Source: Argentina anserina
Taxonomy: Eukaryota > Streptophyta > Magnoliopsida > Rosales > Rosaceae
Length of the DNA: 64,000 nucleotides
Direction: 5' to 3'
Assembly: GCF_933775445.1 (NCBI RefSeq)
Contig: NC_065877.1
Span: 29,326,001 to 29,390,000, forward strand
Position 1 is the stretch's first letter, and every line of letters begins with the position of its first letter. Shown in pieces: positions 23,152 to 35,100 of the stretch. A program made the translations under genes and the position numbers. Under the pieces are notes generated by a model that saw nothing but the letters and a program-made list of their open reading frames with translations, was not told the DNA's origin and did no database searches.

Positions 23152-23660
23152 TTCAGTCTCTTGCTATTTTTAAGTGTTGTTTTTATTTTTAGGGATGTGT
23201 ATTCTTATGGATCTTCAACATTTTGTGATTTTGGTTAGATAATAGAGAAGGAGCCCAAAAGTCCATGGGCAACGTACACAGAGCCACATCTTATTTTCTC
23301 TTCTTTTTACCTTTTTATATAATTAGTAATTGGTGAATAAATAAGACATAAATCGGCTCAACAAATCTAGCGTGAGAGTTTGATATTCAATCTATATCTG
23401 TTCTGAGCAAAATGTCATAAAACCTACGAATGAAATTAATAAAAGCTTGTTTAAAACAAATTATATAAATCTACTTCATGAGTCAATCGATCACAATTTG
23501 TTACTTACAAATGAGAGACTTATTTCATTAAATCAACTTGAGATATAGAAGTGTTGGAGAATCCTTCAGGTCGGTTACACATCAAGTTTATCTTTACTAT
23601 AAAGTTTATTACAGATTTTAGATTAGTATGCTCAACTTATTAAAAAGACGCATATATTAT

Positions 23661-23726
23661 GGTTAATGCTAGAGTAGGACCGGAGGAGCATTTATTTTTG
23701 CCTCTTCTGTGTGACGTGTATATAAC
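23661..23726 (+). repeat. Short dispersed repeat, copy 1
   Basis: The block starting ggttaatgctagag and including gaccggaggagcattta is nearly the same as 37381-37446. It may be part of a small non-autonomous transposon, but no terminal repeats could be fixed. Confidence 0.5.
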
Positions 23727-24705
23727 CATATGGGAGCTTCTATTTATATATTCAAAAACGTCACTTAAATCTCCTTATTAAATAGATCTTCAGTTAACTT
23801 TTACAAAAAAAAAACTAAAATGATATTCAGACTTCCCAACTTTTACCAAAATGCCCATAATAAAATATTATACTCATATCTCTAAAATTGGTAGTTACAT
23901 TGGATTATCATATTTTACTTTATGAATTCATTCAATTGGTTGAATCTCATTTGTTCATAATCACTATATAATTAACCGATCAAATTTATCTCCAGTTGAA
24001 TACAAATTCGCAATAAAATGCATTCAATCGGGTAAACTATAAAATAAACTTGAAGAATAATAAAGTTACAATAGTTTTGCAGAAATTTATTTGTAGTATG
24101 TGAGGAATGAAGCGCATGTTCAAGTTTTTTTTTATCTGAAGCAATTTATGTTCTTGGTTCGTGGTAGATCAGTGTTCTACTCTATGAAATTGCAACTAAT
24201 TCTCAGGATATATTGATAGGAACACTTTATGCGATGTTCTTAACATGTTTTTACGTCCAGTTGTGCTTTGCTTAGCTCTTATTGTTGTAGTATTAAGTCA
24301 TTTAGTCGAGTTAAGAGTCTATGGTGACGTTGGTTGCAATTTGGTGTTAAAACATGTTGAAAACACAGAAATTGTCGAGAGTCTTATTTAAAGTAGGATT
24401 CCTTGTGTAACTAGGAAACCTAGTTAAGTTAGGAGTCTTCATTAATCGGCATTTCTATAACATTTGTGATATATTGAGAATCCTACTTGCATTAAGAATC
24501 TTTTTTAGATTAGAAAACGAAATGGAAAAATCTTACTTGAACTTAAACTTTTATTTCATAACTTTCCTAATCTTACTCTCCTATTCTAGTAACTTACTTG
24601 ATCTTTTTATATGAATTATCTTGTCTTTTATTATTTTCAGATTGTATAATGAAGGAAAAAAATAGAGGAAAATACAAACAAATGAGGAAAATAAAAAAAG
24701 AATGA

Positions 24706-24945
24706 GACCAATGACAAAAATAAATTAAAGAAAAAGAGAGAAAGAAAAAGTAGAAAAAGAAGGAATTTATCAAAGGAGATTGCACCCACTAATGACAAAA
24801 ATAAGTGAAAGAAAAAGAGAGAAAGAAAAAAGAAGAGAATAAAAAGAGATAATGCAAAAGAGAAAGAATGAGACACCTAAAAAGTAGAAAAGAAGAAATT
24901 TATCAAAGTATATTGCACCCACCAATGACAAAAATAAGTGACAGA
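24706..24945 (+). repeat. Purine-rich tandem repeat
   Basis: Three imperfect copies of a block starting aatgacaaaaataa, running through gaaagaaaaagagag and ending ttgcacccac, occur near 24710, 24792 and 24922. Frames on the opposite strand are low-complexity Phe/Leu/Ser translations and not genes. Confidence 0.65.
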
Positions 24946-26043
24946 AATTGAGGAGAAAAAGTCCAAGCTATAAAATCATCACTTCTCATTTGCATTCAAG
25001 AACCACAACTCTAGCAAAATACTATCTCAAACATTATTCACCAAAAACAGCAAGTCGTTCTCCCCATATACAAATTTCATCTCCACCGAAATCACGATTG
25101 AAGACATACCTCAAAGGTTCATACAATGTGTGATTCTCGCAACTTATCTCTATGACTTTGTTAGTTTTTGATTTTCTACAATACTTTGTCTATGAAGATT
25201 GTAGTATGATGTTTGTGTGAGATTATTTGTTTGTATTAAGAATCAAATTTTTCAGATTGTTTTATTAGATTTTTGGTTCTTTGCCGAATTGATGGTTTCC
25301 TATAATTATTGAGTTTGTATTTCTATTGTTGTGTTCTAATCATCTTTCTCATACTTTTAGATAATTTTCAGATATGTGCATATGAATTTAGTGCTTCGAT
25401 GCAGTCCCTAAGATTTTATTTGAGTACTAGATTCATCAACCATATTGACACAAATCGAATCATGCCCTAAGTACGTTCGGTTTGTGTTGATTAAAGTGGT
25501 ACAAATTCTGGAAATTGGTATGTGAAACCATGGTGGGTGACGATATACATGAAACATGTCTCCAACAAAGATTTTGTGCTTAAATGTAATCTTGTTTGAT
25601 TTCTACTCTAAGTGTTATTGAATTCGATTGCATGCAAATTTAGATTATGTCCTAAGTCAATCTAAATGTTAATTGAAATCTTGCATGATTAGATGATCCC
25701 CTAAGGCTCTAATTGTATTAGTGTCTAAAAAGTATGTAATTGGTCGAATTAGAATGCATGATAGGTTCGAACTTGTAATTATGTGGTGTACGTTTGTTAA
25801 AGAGAAGTCTATTATGTAAATAGTACTTTAGGATTTATTTTCAGTAGTAGTTTTATAATCAAACTCAAATCCCCCAATAACATGATAAGTTGTTAGGCCC
25901 TTTTGATTTTCTGGACTAAACGATCTTTGCTACTATACTAACGATGATATTTTTACAGGGTTTAGTTTTAATTAACAACCTATCATATATAATAAACCCT
26001 AATTTAGGTATCTTTGATTAAACATTCTAATATTCCTATCTTA

Positions 26044-28352
26044 TGTAATATCCCGAATTTTCAGGTTTAAAATTCGTATATTTCTTTAGATTATTAAATT
26101 TGAAATTTTAGTAAAAATCGCATGTTTCGTTTTCTCGTCGATATCAGGCGAACGAAACTGATCTTGGAAATTTTAATTGAAAAACGTTACGTTTTCTGTG
26201 ACTTAAAAGTTGACTTTTATTTCGTCGCTCGTCTCTGAAAACTTTATTCACTGAAGTCTTAGAGCTTGTCGATACGAGTTCATAAACACGTGGTACACCT
26301 TAATCAGACGTCGTATGTGAAAGTTATTATTGACGGAAGTTGGTTTCTTATTTTGGAATGCTATAAATTGACTTTTTTGAAAACTTTCCAAAAAAAGTCA
26401 GATTTTTCCCGAGCTCTCTCTCTCCTCTCTCCCGACCCTCGTTTCTCTCCAATTTTCCCCACCAGCGATCTCCGTCCTCCGGCAACCGTGCACCACACTG
26501 CCGGTGTCGTTGGAGTCGCACGGCCGAGACACTCCGACCCATTGCATAAGTGACCCACACCGCGCCGTGACGCGTCGCCACCGAGGGAACCCAGCAGCAC
26601 CTCCGAAAAAATCGCCGGCGCCGGCGATGCAGGGGCTCAAGGCGGTGACGGCGAGTCCTCCTTTCTCCTCCTAGGCGCGATTCCACCGGCGGTAAGGCTC
26701 GAATCAAGCCGCTTCAGCTCCGATCTCCTCTCCCCAATCTGAGATCTTACGGCGGCGATTGCGGCGGTTTCCGACTGGCTTGGGACGAATTGAAGGTATG
26801 GTTGTGTCTCTCTCCTGGTGATCTATGTTTTTCATGTTGGAAGTTTGTTGATTTGAGGAGTTTTGGGCGGAGGTGGAACTGGAGCGCGTGGGAGGAGGTA
26901 AGGGCGGTAGGGGCTAGGCTATCGATCTAGGATGATGTAGGAAGTGAAAATGCAGGGTTTTGGAGGCTGCGTGTGAGTTCACGTGCACCAAACTGGCGCG
27001 CGAGCCCCACGCATGGCTACTGTGGGCGGCGCGTGAGTGCCACGCGCTGTCGTCTGCGGCGGCGCATGAATAGTAAAAATCGTGAACGTTAATTTTGTTA
27101 ATAGTAATTTTACGAACAATGATTTCCTGAATACTATTTCGTGAACAGTGTTTTAACGGTAATGAGTCGTCGCCTGTGAATTTTATGTATCGTTTTCTAA
27201 GCATTTTATCATGCTATTAGGTGACCGGCAAAATAAGTGAGGGAATTACTTTCAGTGTTGTGGAAGTTACATGTAGGAAATAAGGTGAGTAAGTCTCATT
27301 ATGACGAGTCTACCCTTGAGGGTGACACATATTTACGATTTCTTAAAAAGATTAACTATGACATGTATACAATATAGTAGGTTGTGTATGTGTATAAAAA
27401 TAGTAAATACGATACATATATATGGGTTGCTATATTATATAATGTTACATTTTTATTTCGAATTGAGTTTGTATTGTAGCAACTATATTTATATTGTTGA
27501 GCAAGAGTCGCTTGGTTGTTGTACAATAAATATGCGTTGATTGTTATATTATACGTGGTTTTAACATGGAGTCTTGTTAAAACGTTTTTCTGGTCTTCGG
27601 ACGTTGTTGGCAGTAATTGGATGGGTTGGCTGAGTGTCAGTTACGATCAGTTAGACCTCTAGTCTATCTGCCGGTGTACTGCATGAGGGGTAACAGATGA
27701 GTTGTCTGGGTCTCATGAGTACCCATGTTTTTATGTGATATTGGGTAACATATGGGTTACCCAGTATCTGTCGGCGTATTGCATGAGGGGTAACAGATGG
27801 GTACCTGGGTCTCATAAGTACCCGTGTTTAAATGTTATTTGGGTAAACAGATGAGTTGCATAATGTCTCATGAGTACACATATTTTCTAATATTATTGGA
27901 CAACCAGATGGGTCGTCCATTGTTTCATGAGTACATTTATTTTTAATGCTATCAGTTATTTTCTTTTGTATGCAATGTGTGTTATACTGTTGGTTTACTC
28001 ATATGATCTATAAAGCTTACCGAGTTTGTGTTTACAATCCCGGTGCACCTATTCGATGGTGTATGGGATAGTTTAAAAGGTGTGGATTAGCATAATTGGA
28101 TGTCTTACTCTGAAAATTGTCGAAGTTTATTTCTTCTATGTGTGGTGAGGATTGAGAGAATTTTACATTTCCATTGTTATAATACTTGAGTTATAAATTG
28201 GTTATGTATTAATCAAGTCGAGTGAGTCGTACTATGAACTCGGTTTCGATACACTGTTACCATAAGATAATTTCAATATATTTGAGATTGTTTTAGAGTT
28301 TCTATGGCTTCGATTTCGAGTTTTTATCATTCGAAATTTCGGGACTGTGACA
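26044..28352 (+). mobile_element. Solo LTR of the large gypsy family (2.3 kb)
   Basis: The unit starts TGTAATATCCCG and ends GGGACTGTGACA, with the 5-bp TSD tctta on both sides (26039-26043 and 28353-28357). Internally it shows the family signature: degenerate repeats around gaggggtaacagatg and ctcatgagtaccc (27640-27950). There is no coding content. It serves here as the most complete reference for the partial copies at 45-60 kb. Confidence 0.92.
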
Positions 28353-28357
28353 TCTTA

Positions 28358-31027
28358 TATAGCCGAAAGAGAACTTGAAGTTGGAAATTCTATTACTTGA
28401 TTGCGTTGATGAAGTACTGGAATGATTAGGATCATGAAGTGTAACGTATCAATGAAAACCCCAACTTATCACAATTAGAATTGAACAAAAGCTCTTAAAT
28501 TTATGTTTATTAATTTTCTCCTAATATTGTTTTAATCGGTAATTTCGCACGAGTTGACAAAGTCAACACTGACATGAGAAAAAAGAGAGGTCTAAGTGAC
28601 GTTTTTAAATGTATGATTAGAAACTCCTGTAACCATATATCAAAGTATGGAGTCTCGTATATTGGTGTCGAACAACCTGCATAGTATTAGTATTTGATCT
28701 TTTATCAACGTACAATCTAAGAAAGTTGAATTTACTAATGAACCAAGTGTTTGATTATAAATCTCGAATAAGCTTACAATAAAAGAATAAAAGAATCTTT
28801 GGAAAAATTAATATGATGCTACAAAGTACAAACTCTATATTTGCAAAAAGAATGAAAGAATTTTGATCATAATTAAAGGAAGAGAACAAGAAAATAATGG
28901 GGTATTTCATTACATCCCCATTTTTGGTGCATACTTTTAAAATAAACTCACCTATTATAGATGATGTTCTAAGAATGTTCTAAGAATATCTATGCGCCTT
29001 GCTAACATTATAGATAATGACATTAGAGAGAATTCATATTATGATACTAATCCTCTTTATCAGCATGGTGATGGTGGTGTTCATGGTGATGATAGTGGTG
29101 ATGGTTTGGATGAGAATCTTTTAGTCTATGAGGATGATGATTTGAGACATGAAATAGATTCTAACCTCTCTTCCTAATATTTGACTTTTAACTCTAGAAC
29201 TTTGATTTCAAGTTATGTTGGTGAATTGTATGGTACTAGACTGTTGATACTTATTATATGTATGGATGACAATATATATATTGTTTAACTATTCTTCATG
29301 TGGTATGTATAGCACTAGTAATTACATTCAAATAACTCTATTTATTATTTTTTATGTTGTAAACGTCATTTATGCCTCATGCCTTAAGACTTATTTCAGA
29401 AAAACGCATTGGCATACGCCTTAGCGTTTTAAAACAATGGGTGGTGGTACAAAACTCCAAGAAATTATGCGCCGAAATCAAAAAAGAAAACAAATCACCA
29501 CATTGTCACCAGGTCACAATACCATCACTAATTCATTGCAATGCCATCACCAAGTCACAGTTATTGTAAATAATGTGTCCATAGAGAAATATAATTAAGC
29601 ACTAAGAACCATTTTCATTGAAGAAAAACTAGGGTTTCCAAACAAATGTGGTAATCAATTTCAACTGCAACTAGGATTTTCAGATGCTTTCCCTAACAAT
29701 AAGCTACAACATATTTTTCTTGTCGAAATTTTTTAGCTGCGGAAACTAAGGGAGTTGAGAAGTATAGATTGACCCGGGCAGTTTTAGGGACCTCATCGCA
29801 AAGGACCTTCCACTCGATGTCTCCGAGATTTGTGCGAAAAGTGACAGATTGCAACAATCAATTGAACCAAAACGAAAAAGGGTTAATCGAGAAGCTGAGT
29901 TCTCCTTAAAGTGCAAATTTTACTAGAAAGATGCGGAGAAGAGCTCACCATTTTGCGTTGGACGAGTTTGAGCAGCTGCTCAGAGACTTGGGATTTCTAG
30001 AGCCTACGCACTTTTGGCTCCGTATGCAGATTATTTGCAGGTGTTTATTTATTCCCGTTTAGAAGAATAGTAAAAGTACTAAAAATCACTCTTGAGCGTT
30101 TTTACTAAAAAGTGACCAAGCAAAGAAAATGTAATGTTGTTTGAGGGAAATGTGGAAAAGTTTTGTTAGCTTTAATGGGGTCGTGTATTATGTCTAATAT
30201 TTTTTCTCATTCATATGATTTCAATATATCTATTATATCTCTACTATTATTTAAGAGAACAAATTTTGTTAGTCAATTCTGAAGAAAAACAACTTGTGTG
30301 AAAATACCCTTAATATATTAAAAAGAGATTGGTAAACCTTTTATTCACCATGTGCACAATTGTTTTTTTAAAAAAATAAATCAGCAGACTCATTGCATTG
30401 AAATTACCCAAGGTGGAATTTGGAACGTAAGCTAACATAAATGGAGTTAAACGAAAACCCAAACAATCTATGTTGTAATTTGTAAAAGAATTAGATAATA
30501 AGAAGAAAATAGAAAATGTAAATTATCTTCTATATATACCCACTATCTGCAAATAACTACTTATCCATTATCTCAAATTTATATGCAAGGGAAAAAACTT
30601 TGTTAGTGAAAACCGTTGTAAAGTTACGTATCGATCATTTTATTGTATGTTAATCTGAAATGCATTTAATAAGTAAAAGATAATAGAAAGGTAAATAATA
30701 AAATTAAAACATAAAAAAAATTAAAAAATCTCTTATGTCGTATGTAACTTCTAACTTACTATGTAAAAGGTAGGAGGTTATTTGCGATGACTAATTTTAG
30801 ACTAAACTAACTCAAATGGGGAGCTGATGTCGAATACTTCCTGTTCAATGATCACTAATTCTCATAGTAGAACATCTCAACATCCAAAATCGATTGATGG
30901 GGAAAACTAAAAGCTTATTGGATGGGTTCGTATACAACCAGAAAGTGAAAATTCAGCTTGGTTAAATGCCGAACTGGAGCTAAATTCAGCTTATTTGTAA
31001 TACAAAACCAAAAGCCATCATGCTGAT
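28358..31027. other. Gene-poor stretch with a ghost of an XTH 3' flank
   Basis: No intact gene was recognised. 28638-28900 is a diverged copy of the 3' flank of XTH-A (37449-37690). A short Asp-rich frame at 28992-29177 has no recognisable relatives and no supporting signals. The remainder is AT-rich. Confidence 0.5.
28638..28900 (+). repeat. Diverged duplicate of the XTH-A 3' flank
   Basis: Aligned by eye with 37449-37690 it is close to 90% identical, sharing for example ctgcatagtatt and caaaaagaatgaaagaatt. The match stops just before the point where XTH-A coding sequence would begin, so no XTH exon survives here. Confidence 0.7.
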
Positions 31028-31428
31028 CTATGTCGTCCACTCGTCCTTGCCCCCAATAATATGAGCATATCTTCTGTGTCGCCAATGCCACAATTCGAGA
31101 GCCAGCGTTGTCATCACCAGAATTATGATCACAAATTTGCCACTAACTCCACCACCACCGCTACCACCACCATTGGTACCACCTCCATTAGCATCAGTTG
31201 GTGGTCCATAGCCAAAGCCATCACCGGCGCCGTCAGTTCCTGTATTCCAATTGCGTAGATAAATTTCATCGCTGTGAAATCCTTTGTTTCACATTGAGCA
31301 CACAATACAGGGAGTTTGTTATATTATGTTTTGCTGAAGATGCTGATCCTATAGTACAAAATCCAATTGCTGATTCTACACTTACATTTCTACATAGGGA
31401 GGACTTCTATTCTCCTCGAAAATGTTAC
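31028..31428 (-). pseudogene. Possible last two exons of an unknown glycine-rich membrane protein
   Basis: The minus frame ending in TAG at 31028-31030 reads back through a Gly-rich segment and a hydrophobic stretch (KFVIIILVMTTLALELW) to an acceptor at 31272-31273. An upstream piece (31386 to about 31428) ends in a good donor (GTAAGT) with compatible phase and reads NRSPPYVEI. The predicted tail is Gly-rich, then one membrane helix, then a short basic end. I do not recognise the family. Upstream sequence is cut off by the gypsy element at 31607, so this is probably a remnant. Confidence 0.3.
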
Positions 31429-31606
31429 TTTATACGGTGTATATTATGATTATTATCCCAGTTGTTATCAGACAAGTAATAACATAATCTAGAAAATTGA
31501 AAAAATACAAGTGATGTAATCGATTAAAACCCTCAAACAACACGGATATGTATCCACTCTATTATGTATCCTTCCACACATTATTAAATAGGTTCACTTA
31601 GCCTAA

Positions 31607-32153
31607 TGTCACATCCCGCCAAACTTAGCAAAATTTTACCTTGAGCATTCTAGACGGATCCGGAATATGGCGGAACACTTTGGAATATCATAGAAGATCT
31701 TAGAAGGCGATAGAAGTCTCAAAAAGCCTTGGGACATTTCCGGAAATCTCTAGAACCTTGGAGGGGCTAGTAGAACTAGACTACTCAAGAATTCTCTAGA
31801 ACACTCAAGGTTCATCTTAGAGTCTTGTAGACTTGTGTAGACTTATGGAGAGTTCTCTAGAATTCTCTACAATGTACATAGTCCTAGAAATCTCTAGAAC
31901 TAGCCAAGTAGGATGAGGAGGTCTATAAATAGCAAGGCACCCCTCTCATTTGCTCCATCAAGCAATCAAGCAAGAAGCAAGCTATCAAGCATATTTGTAA
32001 GTTCTTTCTTTGTTCAATATAAGTTCTCTTTCGAGATATTCTTCTTTGCCTTTCAATTGTTCTAGCAGGGCGTTTGCGAGAGTAAGGCTGACTTAGCATA
32101 AGGGAGTTGCTAAGGCCGCACGAGTTGCATAGCAAAAGAGTAAGCTCGTGACA
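31607..32153 (+). repeat. 5' LTR of gypsy-1
   Basis: This 547-bp repeat contains a TATA-like stretch (tctataaatagc near 31922), the probable element promoter. Confidence 0.85.
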
Positions 32154-32155
32154 GT

Positions 32156-32167
32156 TGGTATCAGAGC
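32156..32167 (+). other. Primer-binding site of gypsy-1
   Basis: TGGTATCAGAGC follows the 5' LTR by two bases and is complementary to initiator-Met tRNA. Confidence 0.88.
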
Positions 32168-32197
32168 GAAGTTCGATCAAGAGGCTAGCTCGACACA

Positions 32198-35100
32198 ATG
32201 ACAAAGAATGGCAATCCTGTCAGTAGTGGTTCCAACGACACGCATGAGAAGGGTCATGAAGAACTTGTCAACCCGACGGTTCTAAAGAAGGAACGAGTGA
32301 AGGACATGTTAGCTGTAATCGACTCACGACTAACTCAAGTGGAAGAGAGTGTGAGTGGCATGAGAGCCCAGGTGGAAGACTTGGAGGCGGAGGACACCGC
32401 AATCCACACTGCGATCAAGGGCATGATGCTCAAGCTAGAGGAGTCCTTGCGGGGAGAGATTGACAAGGTTCGCGAGAAGTTCATGGGGGAACTCGCCCGG
32501 ATGCGTGAGGTGCAAGAAAGGGAGCACAATAGCATGCTTGCACGCATGGAGGAGATGCAGGCAGATTCTGCACGCATGGAGGCAATCCATGCAGATCTTG
32601 CCCTATGCAAGCGTGCACTAGCCGCGGGGGCTAGCACCAACAGCAGCGTATAAGCCAAGCGGATCGAGGTGCCAAAGCCAAAGAGCTTCAGAGGCATGCG
32701 CAACGCTCGAGAAGTAGACAACTTTTTATGGGGGCTAAATCAATACTTTGGGGCCGTAGGCATCATGGAGGAGGATGCCAATATAAAGACTGCGACTCTT
32801 TATCTCACCGACACCGCCATGTTGTGGTGGAAGAGAAGGCGAGGAGATGTCGAAAGAGGTATGTGCACTATCTCTACCTTTGATGACTTTGTGAAAGAGC
32901 TTAATAAGCAGTTGTATCCCGAGAATGCCGAGGATGAGGCAAGAGCTCGCTTGCGAAGGCTCAAGCACACCGGGCCTATTCATGACTATGTTAGAGATTT
33001 CACGAACTTGGTGCTTGAGATTCCCGACCTATCCGACAAGGATGCTCTCTTCAATTTCATGGATGGTCTCCAATCATGGGCTAAGACGGAACTAAGGCGA
33101 CGAGGAGTGCAAGACCTTACTTCCGCCATTGCCGTAGCCGAAGGCTTAGTGGATTTCTCAAGTCCAAGAGAGTCCACCAAGCTCAAGGAGAAGAAGAGCA
33201 ACTATGCCAAAGGTGGGGGAGACAAAGTCCAACGCAAGGAGGAGCCACGCCGTGAGAGCTACTAGGCAAGATTCAAGGATAAAGGCAAGTCAAGGGACAT
33301 GCGGAGCTCAGACAAGCCTAATGACAACAAGTGCTTCCTATGCGATGGTCCGCATTGGGCTAGGCATTACTCACAAAGGAGAGCACTAAGCGCACTCTTA
33401 GGAAGTTATCAAGGCGAGAGTGAAGCCGAGGGAGGCAATGGAGGTGCACACTTTGGGTCTTTGCAGGTGCTCAATGCTATCCGCTCTACACCCAAGGTCC
33501 AAGCCAAAGGTTTGCTCTACATGGATATCACCATAGGTGGGAAGCCAACAACGGCAATGCTCGACACGGGGGCAACCCACAACTTCATTTCTATTGAGGA
33601 GGCACGCAGGCTAGGACTAAAGGCAAGCAATGGAGGGGGCTCCATCAAGGCGGTTAACTCACCTGCCCGCCCCATACAAGGAGTAGCTCGAGGAGTCAAG
33701 ACAAGCGTGGGAGCTTGGTGTGGGAGCCTAGACTTCTCGATAGTACCGATGGATGACTACAAGGTAGTCTTAGGGTTGGAGTTCCATGATTAAGTCAAGA
33801 CATTCCCGGTGCCATTCGCCAATAGCTTATGCATTATGGATGGCGAGAGGTCGTGTGTGGTGCCAACAACCCGAGGAGCAAAGCAAGACATCAAGGTCTT
33901 GTCGGCATTGCAATTCAAGAAAGGCATCAAGAGGGAAGAGGAAAGCTACTTGGCCATCCTTAGTGAGTTTGATGATGAGGAGCCAAGGCCACAAGATGAC
34001 ATGCCCAAGGAGGTAGCAACAGTTCTTGAAGAGTTCAAGGATGTATCGCCCACGGAGTTGCCCAAGAGACTATCCCCAAGGAGAGAGATCGACCATGAGA
34101 TAGAGTTAGAACCAGGGACCAAACCACCCGCTATGGGTGCATACCGCATGGCGCCTCCCGAGTTAGGGGAATTAAGGAGGCAATTGAAGGAGCTTTTGGA
34201 CGCGGGGTTCATTAGACCTTCGAAAGCCCTATTCGGTGCCCCGGTCTTATTCCAAAAGAAGAATGATGGATCTCTACGCATGTGCATCGACTATAGGGCG
34301 CTCAACAAGATCACGGTAAAGAACAAGTACCATATCCCTCTCATTGCCGATCTCTTTGATCAATTGGGTCATGCACGCTACTTCTCAAAGTTAGACCTTC
34401 GTTCGAGGTACTACCAAGTGCGCATTGCGGAAGGAGATGAGCCGAAGACCGCATGCATCACAAGGTACGGTTCATATGAATTTTTGGTCATGTCATTTGG
34501 TCTAACTAATGCACCGGCGACATTTTGTACCTTGATGAACAAATTATTCCACCCCTACCTTGATTGGTTTGTAGTCGTCTACTTGGACGACATAGTGGTG
34601 TATAGAAAAACCATGCAGGAGCATGTGGAGCACTTGCGGGAAGTGCTTAAGGTTTTGAGGGAAAACCAACTATACATCAAGATGGAGAAATGCTCATTCT
34701 CTTAGCCAGAGGTGTCGTTCTTGGGGCACAAAATCAAGGACGGCAAGCTTATGATGGAGGATTGCAAGGTGCATTCCATCCAAGAATGGGAGCCACCCAC
34801 CAAGGTACATGACTTAAGATCTTTTCTTGGGCTAGTTAACTATTATCGCCACTTTATCAAGGGATACTCAGCGAGGGCTGCACTCTTAACCGACCTTCTC
34901 AAGAAGAACAGGGCGTGGGAATGGAAAACGGAGTGTCAAGAAGCCTTTGAAGACTTGAAGAAGGCAATATGCAAGGAGCCCGTGCTTAGCCTACCGGATC
35001 ACTCCAAGCATATGAAGTGCACACCGATGTTTCCGACTTTGCCATTGGCGGAGTTCTCATGCAAGAGGGACATCCAATTGCCTATGAGAGTCGGAAGCTT

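Larger units (their letters stand above)
23152..26038. other. Long AT-rich intergenic stretch
   Basis: No gene was recognised. It contains a purine-rich tandem block at 24706-24945 and a short dispersed repeat at 23661-23726 that recurs at 37381-37446. The part from about 25100 to 26000 has no open frame or recognisable domain and could be old transposon sequence. Confidence 0.5.

Noticed and set aside
28992..29177. 61-residue Asp-rich frame as a small gene
   Set aside because: No upstream signals, no recognisable family and located in decayed intergenic DNA.
32335..33201. Minus-strand Ser-rich frames in gypsy-1
   Set aside because: They lie antisense to the gag coding region and lack any domain.
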